Source of the DNA: Candidatus Hydrogenedentota bacterium
GTDB taxonomy: Bacteria; Hydrogenedentota; Hydrogenedentia; Hydrogenedentales; JAEUWI01
Reading direction: 5' to 3'
DNA length: 64,000 nucleotides
Assembly (NCBI GenBank): GCA_016182605.1
Contig: JACPGE010000080.1
Location: forward strand, 55,490 to 119,489
Shown: positions 26,082 through 33,869 of the stretch, one piece after another
Numbering within the stretch: position 1 is the stretch's first letter
Layout: each line of letters begins with the position of its first letter
The notes under the pieces: generated by a model
Database searches by the model: none
What the model was told of the DNA's origin: nothing
Seen by the model: only the letters and a program-made list of their open reading frames with translations
Position numbers and translations under genes: made by a program

Positions 26082-26228
26082 TCAGGTGCGCGGCCGGTAG
26101 TCGGGGCACTTGATCGCGTTGGGACGCTGGGGACGCCGGCAGGCGCTCTCGTGGTCGTAGCGGCAGTGGTCGCACAAAAACTCGGTGGGACACCGGAACC
26201 GGAGCCACCACGCTCGAATCTTGTCCAT
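26082..26228 (-). CDS. Small Cys-rich protein, 48 aa (too short for standard gene calling)
   Basis: A 49-codon frame immediately after the AraC-type regulator on the same strand, with only 5 bp between. The product begins MDKIRAWWLRFRCP and has five cysteines at residues 13, 19, 22, 30 and 41, plus His at 21 and 26, spaced as in a small zinc-binding module (CDHC, then Cys, then KCPDY). Codon use is like that of the neighbours. It probably binds zinc or an iron-sulfur cluster and may be a partner of the regulator. A real gene is inferred from the operon position and Cys pattern, not from homology. Confidence 0.55.
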   Translation of the reverse strand: MDKIRAWWLRFRCPTEFLCDHCRYDHESACRRPQRPNAIKCPDYRPRT

Positions 26229-26233
26229 CAGGG

Positions 26234-27466
26234 TCACGTTGCCCGGCCTTTCCTGTGGTTCTGGCGGAATTGCTGGGGCGTCATGCCTTCCACCTTCTTG
26301 AAAAGTTTCCCAAAATTGCTCTGATCCTGGATCCCCACCCGCGCGCCCACTTCGCTCGCCGTCAGTGTGGTCTCCAGCAAGAGGCGCTTTGCCATCTCAA
26401 TCCGGCGAAACGCCACGTACCCGGTGTAACTCAGGCCAAACTTGCGCTGCAAACGGTGCGTTATGGCCGAGGGGGTCTCGCCGATCTGCGCCGCGGCCTC
26501 GTTCAGGGTAATGCCTTCTGGAAAGCGCGCCGTAATCAGCCCGTTCAGTTGTTCCAGGCCCTCCAGAACACCGATTTGTTCCACTTCGCGCCGCCGCAGC
26601 CCCTTGAAGAACTGGATCACCGACGTGAGTTGCCGGTGTTCTTCCTCCAAACCCTCCAACGCCGCTGTCATCTCGCCAAACGCCGTCGAGGTATCGTTCC
26701 GCACCAGCCCGGATTGCAGTAAGACCTCATAGACGCCGCTGACGCACCGCAACAGCGCTGCGCGCCGGAGTGTGGGCCGTGTTCCCGCCTGCTCCATCTC
26801 CCGCTGTAACGCCATGCGAAGCGCGGCCAGGTCGCCACCCGCCACCGCAATGGCCAGACCCTGGCTCGGACCCGTCGCCACTGGGCGCGGCTGCCGTGCG
26901 CGTACGGGCGCGGGCATCGGTGTCGCGGAGGGCTCATCCAAGGTTTCGGGTGTGCCGCGTTCCGCCAATACTCCGGCCAAGGCGGACACGGTCCATTCGG
27001 CAAGCGCCCGCACCGATTCCAACGGCGTTTCGTGCAAATCATCCAGCACGGCCGCGATGGGCGCGTCCGTCTCTTCCTGAAATTGCCTTAAGCCCAGTGC
27101 AGTCTCATGCGCGAGCGAGGCCGCCTGGCCCTTGGGGGCAAAGGGGCCGAAAGTGAGCACGTAGCCCTGGCCCGCCACGGCAGGCACCGACACACACGCC
27201 AGGCCCATGTGGCATACAAAGGGAACGGGACGCTCCTGCTCGACAGCCATGCGCGATGCAGTAGAGCGGGATGCGCGGCAGGCCTGGCGCCCCCCCGGCA
27301 AGCCCGCCACTTGGGCGCACACGGCGCACTGGCGCCAGCCGAGAATTTTCGGCCCTTCTTGCGCGCCCTCCACATAGTGCAGGGCCAAGGGCATGCCGGC
27401 CACGGTCGCCGCGCGTTCGAGCACCTCCCGCACGGAGGCGTCCTGGAACGCCGCCGGTTTCAGCAT
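26234..27466 (-). CDS. PocR-AraC type transcriptional regulator
   Basis: A 410-residue regulator. The N-terminal half carries a PocR-like ligand-binding domain with cysteines at residues 47, 50, 63, 85 and 91 (CAVC, then QAC, then VCHMGLAC), which could bind a metal or cluster. The C-terminal region has a two-helix-turn-helix AraC domain (LNEAAAQIGETP, then VGIQDQSNFGKLFKKVEGMTPQQFR). ATG at 27466 overlaps the stop of the MBL-fold hydrolase by 7 bp. The tiny Cys-rich gene follows. An AraC regulator that senses via Cys residues would fit redox or metal control. Confidence 0.85.
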   Translation of the reverse strand: MLKPAAFQDASVREVLERAATVAGMPLALHYVEGAQEGPKILGWRQCAVCAQVAGLPGGRQACRASRSTASRMAVEQERPVPFVCHMGLACVSVPAVAGQGYVLTFGPFAPKGQAASLAHETALGLRQFQEETDAPIAAVLDDLHETPLESVRALAEWTVSALAGVLAERGTPETLDEPSATPMPAPVRARQPRPVATGPSQGLAIAVAGGDLAALRMALQREMEQAGTRPTLRRAALLRCVSGVYEVLLQSGLVRNDTSTAFGEMTAALEGLEEEHRQLTSVIQFFKGLRRREVEQIGVLEGLEQLNGLITARFPEGITLNEAAAQIGETPSAITHRLQRKFGLSYTGYVAFRRIEMAKRLLLETTLTASEVGARVGIQDQSNFGKLFKKVEGMTPQQFRQNHRKGRAT

Positions 27467-28239
27467 GAGCCCAGCACCCGGAAGAGCGGGGTCGGTTCGT
27501 CCCGCGTGGAGAGGTAGAGTTGCGCGGGGTGATCCTTGAGCACGCCCTGGGCCATCAGGTGCGCGCGCTCCGGCGAATTGTTGTTCTGGCTGATGTGAAC
27601 CAGGACCACCGTCTGGAGGCTGTCATGCATCAAATCGTCTAAAAGGGATGACATATCCTGGTTGGAAAGGTGGCCCAAGCGGCCCCGGATGCGTTGTTGG
27701 ACTTGCGCAGGGTATTCGCCCAAGCGCAACATCTCCGGACAATAATTCGATTCCAACACGAGCGCGTGGGAGTGGGCGAGGCGTTGCCGCACCAAGTGGG
27801 ATATATGCCCCAAGTCGGTTGCCAGCCCGAACTTGGCTCCGTTGGACTCCACGGTAAAACTCACCGGATCCACGGCGTCGTGCGCCACGCTGAAGCTGTG
27901 AATGCTGAGATCGCCGATCTCGAAGCGATCGCCGGCCTCGAAAGTGCGCACCGGATCCAGCTTGCCTACCGACAGCGGCAGGTGCCGCTGCGTGGCCGCA
28001 GTCATGTAAATGGGCACCCCGGTTTTGCGCTGCAATACGCCGCACCCATTTACGTGATCGCTGTGCTCGTGGGTGATAAGAACCGCCGAAAGCTCCTCCA
28101 GCGAAACCCCCACCCGAGCGGCGCGCTCGTTGAGTTGCTTGTAGCTTAACCCATTGTCTATCAATATCTTGGCCGACCCGCTGGAAATCAGCGTGGCGTT
28201 CCCGCTGCTACCGCTGCTCAGTAAAGAGAATTCCAGCAT
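27460..28239 (-). CDS. MBL-fold metallo-hydrolase (YycJ/WalJ-like)
   Basis: A 259-residue metallo-beta-lactamase-fold enzyme. The di-metal motif THEHSDHVNG is present near the N-terminus, with further His/Asp ligands downstream (LATDLGHIS, ESNYCPEML, VHISQNN). It begins LEFSLLSSGSSGN, a signature of the WalJ/YycJ-type proteins thought to act in cell-wall or DNA metabolism. The start at 28239 is chosen as the conserved N-terminus; the frame is open a few codons further. It is cotranscribed with the AraC regulator by overlap. Confidence 0.88.
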   Translation of the reverse strand: MLEFSLLSSGSSGNATLISSGSAKILIDNGLSYKQLNERAARVGVSLEELSAVLITHEHSDHVNGCGVLQRKTGVPIYMTAATQRHLPLSVGKLDPVRTFEAGDRFEIGDLSIHSFSVAHDAVDPVSFTVESNGAKFGLATDLGHISHLVRQRLAHSHALVLESNYCPEMLRLGEYPAQVQQRIRGRLGHLSNQDMSSLLDDLMHDSLQTVVLVHISQNNNSPERAHLMAQGVLKDHPAQLYLSTRDEPTPLFRVLGSC

Positions 28240-28529
28240 GAGTCCTGAACACCCTTTCAAGATCGCTGTTGTGCCGACCCTTGTGGCGATGAATCAAGCG
28301 GAGCAGGGGTTACCCAAGACTCCGTCAAGTGCCGCAGACAGGGCTCCCGAAGTGGGGACCTGTGGGCTGTAGTATGGCGTTGTGCCGGTGGAAAATGCAA
28401 TGTATTTTCGTGCCGCCCGTCCGTTAAAAGCACTGGATCCTCAGAAAAATAATATTTATAACATGCTTTACAGCAATTGGTTAGGGCATTCAGCGGGTGG
28501 CCTCTTTGGGGGTCCGATTTGGGTAACTG
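28240..28529. other. Divergent promoter region without genes
   Basis: This lies between the MBL-fold gene (minus) and rpoN (plus). The sequence becomes AT-rich near 28440-28480. A short frame of 71 codons overlaps the rpoN start but lacks coding character, so I do not annotate it. The rpoN promoter is listed separately. Confidence 0.5.
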
Positions 28530-28559
28530 TTGACACTAGAACGATCCCTGCGGTACAAT
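28530..28559 (+). promoter_or_regulatory. Sigma-70-type promoter of rpoN
   Basis: TTGACA at 28530-28535 and TACAAT at 28554-28559 are separated by 18 bp. The -35 is a perfect consensus match and the -10 differs by one base. Transcription should start near 28566, giving a short leader with GGGAGG about 12 bp before the rpoN ATG. Confidence 0.75.
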
Positions 28560-28593
28560 GGCATGTGTTTTGCTTGGGAGGAATATCTGAACC

Positions 28594-30030
28594 ATGATGC
28601 ATATGGAACATCGGCTGACGCAAACCCAGCGTCAGCAGTTGGTATTGACGCAGAAGATGCAGCAGGCGCTGCACATCCTGCAGCTCAATGGCATTGAGCT
28701 TGAGCAATACATCCAGCAGGAAATCGAGACCAACCCCTTCCTCGACCAGCCCCAGAGCCGCGACGACATGCCGGAGATCAAGCCGGTCGCCGACACGGTG
28801 GCCGAGAGCGGCGATTTCGAAGAGCCCTTTGACCTGGATCGCTACAGCGACAAATGGGACATCCGCCACCGGGAAGGCAAGGATCTTAGCTACAACAGCG
28901 ATCTGGAAGCGCGCCGCCGTTTCTATGAGGATTCCATCACCAAGGAGGAGTCCCTCCGCGCGCATCTCCTCGGCCAGCTCAGCTACGCCATCAAGGATCC
29001 CGGCCTCCACGCCATGGGCGAGCGCATTATCATTGGCGACATCGACGACCGCGGCTACTTCACCGGCAACGAAGAAGAGATCGCCGAGGAACTGGACACC
29101 AGCCCCGAGGCTGTGTCGCATGTGCTCCGCATCATTCAGGGCTTCGAACCGACCGGCGTTGGCGCGCACGATGTGGTGGAGTGTCTGCTGCTGCAGATTG
29201 ACGCGGAGTTCCCGCACGAGCCGGAACTGAAGATTCTGGTGCGCGATTACCTCGAAGAACTCAAGCAGCGCCAGATCCCCAAGATCGCCAAGTCCATGAA
29301 CGTGCGCCCGGAGCGCGTGGAAGATCTGAAGCGGATGCTGGCCACGCTCAATCCTTGGCCGGGCCATGAATACACCAACGAGCCGCCCCAATACATTGCG
29401 CCCGAAGTCGTGGTAGAAGAGGTTGAGGGCAAGTTCATGGTGCGCCTCGCCTCGGATCGCATGGGCACCATTCAAATCAACGACGACTACCACAAATCGC
29501 TCAAGACCCGGGGACTGAAGAAAGAAGACAAGGACTACGTGCGCGGGAAGATTGAATCCGCGCGGTGGCTCCAGCGCAACATCGAGCAGCGTCAACAGAC
29601 CATACTTCGGGTCTCCCAGTCCATCGTGGATTTCCAGACCGATTTCCTGCGCAAGGGCATCGAGCAGATCCGCCCCCTGACCCTGCAGGTCATTGCCGAT
29701 GAAGTGGGCGTGCATGAATCGACCGTGGCGCGCACCACGCGGGGCAAGTATATACAGACGCCCCAGGGCCTCTTCGAGTTGAAGTTCTTCTTCTCGCCCG
29801 GGCTGCAAAAGGACGACGGCAGCGAGGCGCAATCCTCCAAGTCGGTTCAGGCGCAGATTCAGAAGATCGTCGAGGCGGAAGACAAGCGCAAGCCGCTGAG
29901 CGATCAGAAGATCGCGAACCTCCTCAAGAAAGAGGGCACCCAGATCGCGCGGCGCACCGTCACCAAGTACCGCGAAGCCCTGAACATTCCCTCCACCACC
30001 ATGCGCAAACAGTATCAGCAGGCGGGCTAA
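28594..30030 (+). CDS. rpoN: RNA polymerase sigma-54 factor
   Basis: A 478-residue sigma-54 protein. The Gln-rich N-terminal activator-interaction region (QTQRQQLVLTQKMQQAL) is present, then an acidic linker, the core-binding domain and the C-terminal RpoN box ARRTVTKYRE at about residues 453-462. This factor directs RNA polymerase to -24/-12 promoters and needs AAA+ enhancer-binding proteins, none of which is encoded in this window. No upstream lptB-type neighbour is present, unlike the usual proteobacterial arrangement. The ATG at 28594 has GGGAGG upstream. Confidence 0.96.
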   Translation: MMHMEHRLTQTQRQQLVLTQKMQQALHILQLNGIELEQYIQQEIETNPFLDQPQSRDDMPEIKPVADTVAESGDFEEPFDLDRYSDKWDIRHREGKDLSYNSDLEARRRFYEDSITKEESLRAHLLGQLSYAIKDPGLHAMGERIIIGDIDDRGYFTGNEEEIAEELDTSPEAVSHVLRIIQGFEPTGVGAHDVVECLLLQIDAEFPHEPELKILVRDYLEELKQRQIPKIAKSMNVRPERVEDLKRMLATLNPWPGHEYTNEPPQYIAPEVVVEEVEGKFMVRLASDRMGTIQINDDYHKSLKTRGLKKEDKDYVRGKIESARWLQRNIEQRQQTILRVSQSIVDFQTDFLRKGIEQIRPLTLQVIADEVGVHESTVARTTRGKYIQTPQGLFELKFFFSPGLQKDDGSEAQSSKSVQAQIQKIVEAEDKRKPLSDQKIANLLKKEGTQIARRTVTKYREALNIPSTTMRKQYQQAG

Positions 30031-30050
30031 CCCGCTGCGTTCGCTTCCGG

Positions 30051-30491
30051 TCACGCAGGCGGCAACAGATCCACCTTCACCGCCGCCAGGGTCACCAGCG
30101 CCTTCGCAATCAGTTTCTCCGTATCGCCCGTGATGGCGTAGACCGAAGACTCCGCAATGACGAGCGTCTTGCCGGGCTTCAAGACATCGGCACGGCACCG
30201 GAACCGATCGCCCAGGGCCGGCCGCAAGAGGTTGATCTTGTACTCCGCCGTGAGCGGCGATATCCCGGGAGGCAGCACCGTGCCCGCCGAGGCGCCTGCG
30301 GTGTGATCGGCCATGGTGCTGACGACGCCCGCGTGCAGAAACCCGTTCTGCTGCCTGAGTTCCTCTCTCGGAAGCAGCAGTGTCTCGCACCAGCCTTCGC
30401 CCGCGCCCAAGACCTCCATGCCCAGCCACCGCACAAAGGGGGCGCAGTCGAATATCTCCCGCATGCGGGCTGCTATGGTGTCTTCATTCAT
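30051..30491 (-). CDS. PaaI/hotdog-fold thioesterase
   Basis: A 146-residue single hotdog domain. The motif QNGFLHAGVVSTMADHTAG matches the PaaI thioesterase pattern, with the Asn-Gly...His and Asp residues near 48-64. It probably hydrolyses an acyl- or aryl-CoA. ATG at 30491 follows GGAGGAACAATCGC. It is convergent with rpoN (20-bp gap). The next minus-strand gene upstream is a lipid acyltransferase, separated by about 120 bp that include a decayed copy of the MITE. Confidence 0.85.
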   Translation of the reverse strand: MNEDTIAARMREIFDCAPFVRWLGMEVLGAGEGWCETLLLPREELRQQNGFLHAGVVSTMADHTAGASAGTVLPPGISPLTAEYKINLLRPALGDRFRCRADVLKPGKTLVIAESSVYAITGDTEKLIAKALVTLAAVKVDLLPPA

Positions 30492-30533
30492 TGCGATTGT
30501 TCCTCCTTGCGGCGCACCTTGCCCTTGGCGTGC

Positions 30534-30581
30534 CAGCCTGCCCAGTGAACGCCAGCATCGGCGTAGTTCACCACGTTGCCA
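30534..30581 (+). repeat. Decayed fragment of the MITE, copy E
   Basis: The stretch AGCCTGCCCAGTGAACGCC matches the central conserved block of the intact elements with one change. It is followed, after an internal deletion of roughly 12 bases, by GTAGTTCACCACGTTGCCA, which matches the left arm of the right-hand hairpin. Both terminal repeats and target duplications are missing. It lies in the spacer between the thioesterase and the acyltransferase gene. Confidence 0.6.
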
Positions 30582-30609
30582 ACACCGCATGCCTCCATTC
30601 CCCCGTCCC

Positions 30610-31323
30610 TCACTCCATTGCCGTGCTGTCGCCGATCTCCGCTTCGATCTCCCGATGCAAGGCGTTGAGCGCCTCTTCCAAGGCCTTACGGCAGACTTCG
30701 ACCGCTTCGGGGCTGTCGTCCAGCGCAGCCGGGATGGGGGGGCCATAGGCGCAAATCACCCGGGCAAACGGCTTCGGGATCGGCATGCGATCCCAGGATC
30801 GGAGCCGCCACGCCGGCGTGACCGCAAACGCGACAGGCACAATATCGTTACCGGTGCGCCCGGAAAGGATGGCCGCGCCCGGTTTGGAGATACGGCGGGG
30901 GCCACGGGGACCGTCGAGCGACAGCCCAACCGTGGGGACCAGACGCGTGGCCTTTTCCATTTCCTTGAGGGCTTGAGAGCCGCCGCGTGAAGAGGATCCC
31001 CGAACCGCTTCGCAGCCAAACCGGTGGAGGGTCCGTGCGGCAATCTCGCCGTCGAAGCTGTAGCTGGTGGTTGTGTGAAAATTGCGCCCACGATGCCGCC
31101 AAAGGGCAAACATTCCGATCTCGTGCCAGATCCCGAGGATGGCGTGGCCCTTTTCCTGAATCAGGCCGTCCAGGTATTCCGGGTGACGGACTTCGAAGGG
31201 CCGCGACCAGCGCATGACTATCCACAGAGCAAAGTAAACGGCAGGCGGGATGATCGTGAGAAGGAGGCGCTGCTTGAGGGTGAATGAGATGGGACTGGAA
31301 TAGTTTAGCCCGGGAACTTTCAC
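30610..31323 (-). CDS. Lysophospholipid acyltransferase-like (DUF374) protein
   Basis: A 237-residue membrane-associated protein with one hydrophobic segment near residues 20-38, followed by GHAILGIWHEIGMFAL and LSLDGPRGPRRISKPGA, the motifs of the DUF374 / LPLAT superfamily (lipid A or phospholipid acyltransferases). Its start overlaps the stop of panE by 4 bp (ATGA), so both are in one transcript. It may be involved in outer-membrane lipid assembly. Confidence 0.82.
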   Translation of the reverse strand: MKVPGLNYSSPISFTLKQRLLLTIIPPAVYFALWIVMRWSRPFEVRHPEYLDGLIQEKGHAILGIWHEIGMFALWRHRGRNFHTTTSYSFDGEIAARTLHRFGCEAVRGSSSRGGSQALKEMEKATRLVPTVGLSLDGPRGPRRISKPGAAILSGRTGNDIVPVAFAVTPAWRLRSWDRMPIPKPFARVICAYGPPIPAALDDSPEAVEVCRKALEEALNALHREIEAEIGDSTAME

Positions 31324-32195
31324 CGGTTCTCGAGGCCCCTGACCAACTGATATATGACGCGGGTGCGCGGCGTGGGGAGCGAGGCCAAGGTGGCGCGGCG
31401 GAGGATCTCGCCGCTGATCGCTTCAATCTCCGTGCGCTTGCTCGCGCGCACGTCCTGCAGCATGGATGAAATATTCTCCGCCGTGGCCATGCACATCGAC
31501 TCGGCCACTTCAACCAGGCTGTGATCGAAACGGTAGCCCTCAGTCGAGGCCACCTTCGCCGCTTCGACAACGAGATCGCGCATCAACTGCCGCACTTCCA
31601 CCATCTGCAGCAACAAGCCGTTGGGCACATCGAGCAGGGCCGTAAGTGGATTGATGCCCGAACTGACCGCCGCCTTCTCCCAGATGGTCTGTCCCGGCGC
31701 ATCGGTAATTTCCACGGTGAACCCGGCTGCGGCCAAGGCGGCCCGGGCTGGTTCGCCGTCGCAGGAGGTCCAGCCGCCGAAGACGGTCTTCCCCGAAGCG
31801 ACATGGCGCACGCGGCCTTCTTCGAGGAGCGTGGCAGCCTCCGAAGTGGCGCCGGCGAGCACACGCGCGCTGCCCACCAGAGTGCACAAAGACTCCACAT
31901 TGCCCAAACCATTCTGCAAGGTGAGCACGGGCACCTCCGGGGGAAGACGCAAGGAGCCCGTACTGTACGCTTTCGTAAGAACGATGACCAGATCCATGCC
32001 CGCGGGAATACTTGTGGCCACAGTGGGGTGTTCCACCTCCGCCGTGCCGTTCATCTCCACCGTAATGCCATTTTTTTCAAGCCGCCGCGCCCGATCTTCC
32101 CGATGGTCGATCAGATGCACCTTTGTGCCAGACTGGCGCAGCTTCACCGCAAAAAGACAGCCGAGCGCGCCCGGACCCAATACAGCCACCTTCAT
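31320..32195 (-). CDS. panE: 2-dehydropantoate 2-reductase
   Basis: A 291-residue Rossmann-fold reductase beginning KVAVLGPGALGCLFA (NADPH-binding GxGxxG). The lysine-containing WEKAAVSSGINPLTALLDVPNG segment matches the ketopantoate reductase active-site region, and the C-terminal helical domain is present. It reduces 2-dehydropantoate to pantoate in CoA biosynthesis. Family members with other 2-oxo-acid substrates exist, so panE is likely but not proven. A 22-bp gap separates it from the SPOR gene upstream in the same operon. Confidence 0.82.
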   Translation of the reverse strand: MKVAVLGPGALGCLFAVKLRQSGTKVHLIDHREDRARRLEKNGITVEMNGTAEVEHPTVATSIPAGMDLVIVLTKAYSTGSLRLPPEVPVLTLQNGLGNVESLCTLVGSARVLAGATSEAATLLEEGRVRHVASGKTVFGGWTSCDGEPARAALAAAGFTVEITDAPGQTIWEKAAVSSGINPLTALLDVPNGLLLQMVEVRQLMRDLVVEAAKVASTEGYRFDHSLVEVAESMCMATAENISSMLQDVRASKRTEIEAISGEILRRATLASLPTPRTRVIYQLVRGLENR

Positions 32196-32217
32196 TGCAA
32201 TCTCCCCTTCACTAACC

Positions 32218-33174
32218 CTATGGCAACAGACGCGGAAACGAATCGGCGAAGCCAGCCCGTTTTTTCAATTCATCGCACGCCGCCTTTGCGGCCGCGCGAT
32301 CGGCGTAACCCGTGATCAACACACGATAGTACCGCTGGTCTTCAGATGCAAATATTTCCGAATTCATGCTCGCATTCTCTTTGAGGCGCTTCTGGAAATC
32401 TTGGGCCTTCTTCTCCCGATCGGCCCCCTGAAAGGAGGCCACCTGGATACCCCAAGTGCCACGCGCGCCTCCTGCACTTGCTCCGGAGGGCATGCTGTCC
32501 GCCGCGGGCGCAAGCGCTTCCAGCGGCGGGGCCTCGCCATCTTCCGGCACGGCAGGAACCGCGACCGCAGGCGCCGTATCCGCCACCTGTACCGGTTTCG
32601 CGCCGCCCCCTGCAGGATCGGCGGCCGCTGCGGGCGCAGTGGCCTCGGCCTCCCCCGGAGCGGGCAATGCCGCAGGGTCCGCCGTTACGGGTGCCGCCTC
32701 TCCCGGCAGGGGAAGGGGCACCTTAGTCACGGTCACGGGGGCTCCCGTTGCGGCCGCCTGTTGTTGCGGCGAGGGCAGAGGCGGAAGCTCCGTCACGCGG
32801 GGCTTGCCGATCTGGGAAATGCCGGATTGCTGCGGTGGCGGATTCGTGGCCGCTTTGGCCATCTTACTCTCTTCTTCGGGCGCGTCCTTCACCAGCTTGG
32901 GCGAGGTCTGCTTGCCTTCGGCCTTGTCCTTGCCCTTGTCCGGAGCAGTCTTCGCCGGGTCTGCCGGCGCCACAGGAATCTCGGTGACTTTGTCCGCGGT
33001 CTGCACCGGCGCCGTGAGGGGCCGATCGACGTGGCCGACAAAGTACCCCAAAATAAATGCCGTCATGACAATGAAGAGGGTGAAACAGATTCCCACGACC
33101 AATTGGCCGGAGGTGAACTCCTCCGTCAGCTTTTCCAGGAAGAAGGGATTCTTAGGTTGCTTCAACTTCGGCAT
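32218..33174 (-). CDS. SPOR-domain cell-envelope protein
   Basis: A 318-residue protein with a short cytoplasmic start, one transmembrane helix (about residues 24-47), a long Ala/Pro/Thr/Lys-rich periplasmic linker and a C-terminal SPOR domain (WGIQVASFQGADREKKAQDF ... YYRVLITGYADRAAAKAACDELKK). SPOR domains bind denuded peptidoglycan at the division site, so a role in septum formation or cell-wall splitting is likely. Its start lies within the 3' end of the zinc-ribbon gene (23-bp overlap). Confidence 0.88.
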   Translation of the reverse strand: MPKLKQPKNPFFLEKLTEEFTSGQLVVGICFTLFIVMTAFILGYFVGHVDRPLTAPVQTADKVTEIPVAPADPAKTAPDKGKDKAEGKQTSPKLVKDAPEEESKMAKAATNPPPQQSGISQIGKPRVTELPPLPSPQQQAAATGAPVTVTKVPLPLPGEAAPVTADPAALPAPGEAEATAPAAAADPAGGGAKPVQVADTAPAVAVPAVPEDGEAPPLEALAPAADSMPSGASAGGARGTWGIQVASFQGADREKKAQDFQKRLKENASMNSEIFASEDQRYYRVLITGYADRAAAKAACDELKKRAGFADSFPRLLP

Positions 33175-33784
33175 GCGATTCCTGTTCTTCTTCAGTGGTT
33201 AGAACTTCCGGGCTGTCCTCAGCGGCAGTTTGATCGAGCGCGCTTTCGTCTTGAGGCGCTGCCTCTGCTCCCTCCTCCAGAGACCCGTTCTCCAGCGCCT
33301 GAAGCCGGCAGATGAGCCGTGTCCGGCCCTCTTCCAACTCCTGGTAGCTGAAGTGGGGATCCCGCACTTCTATCATGCGGTTCCCGATCCGATCCGTATA
33401 GAGCACCACCCGCACTTCTCCCTCCGACTCGTCCGATTCTTTCAAGAGACGGAAGACCTTCTGCCGCCGCAACAACTGCGCGGCAAGAAAGGCCTTGCTC
33501 AGTTCCAGACGATCGGTGGACTCCACGGCCTCATAAAACAACTGGCGCAAGGGAGAGAATACCTCTGGAGGCTGGGCATCCGCCACTTGGGGATCATAAA
33601 ACTTGGTGCGCCACAGCGAATAGGCGTCCGCCCCGAGCGCCGCTTCCCAGCAATCCATACAGTAATCCTGGCGGGTGAGGGACTCCTCTCCGACGCGGGC
33701 GACGGACTGGAACGGCTCGTCGTGAACGAAAAGCCTTTCACACTTTACACATGCCGTGGCGTAACGGCCAATCTTGATTTCCAT
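33152..33784 (-). CDS. Zinc-ribbon protein of unknown role
   Basis: A 210-residue protein. Four cysteines in two CxxC pairs (residues 12/15 and 42/45) form a probable zinc ribbon at the N-terminus. The middle is helical (FYEAVESTDRLELSKAFLAAQLLRRQKVFRLLKESDE) and the C-terminal 50 residues are acidic and low in complexity. It overlaps the SPOR gene by 23 bp, so translation is coupled. I know no function for this family. Confidence 0.78.
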   Translation of the reverse strand: MEIKIGRYATACVKCERLFVHDEPFQSVARVGEESLTRQDYCMDCWEAALGADAYSLWRTKFYDPQVADAQPPEVFSPLRQLFYEAVESTDRLELSKAFLAAQLLRRQKVFRLLKESDESEGEVRVVLYTDRIGNRMIEVRDPHFSYQELEEGRTRLICRLQALENGSLEEGAEAAPQDESALDQTAAEDSPEVLTTEEEQESHAEVEAT

Positions 33785-33869
33785 CCGGCGCTCGAACTCC
33801 TGGGAAAGTGGACTCTATAACTTGTTGCCTTGTAAGGATCTGGAAGGAATGGGACCGGGTCATCCCGGC

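Noticed and set aside
23355..26324. A 989-codon plus-strand frame
   Set aside because: Antisense to the HATPase gene and the large lipoprotein; no motif, Arg/Gly/His rich, so a GC-bias artefact.
28382..28597. A 71-codon frame before rpoN
   Set aside because: It overlaps the rpoN promoter and start and has no ribosome site or recognisable composition.
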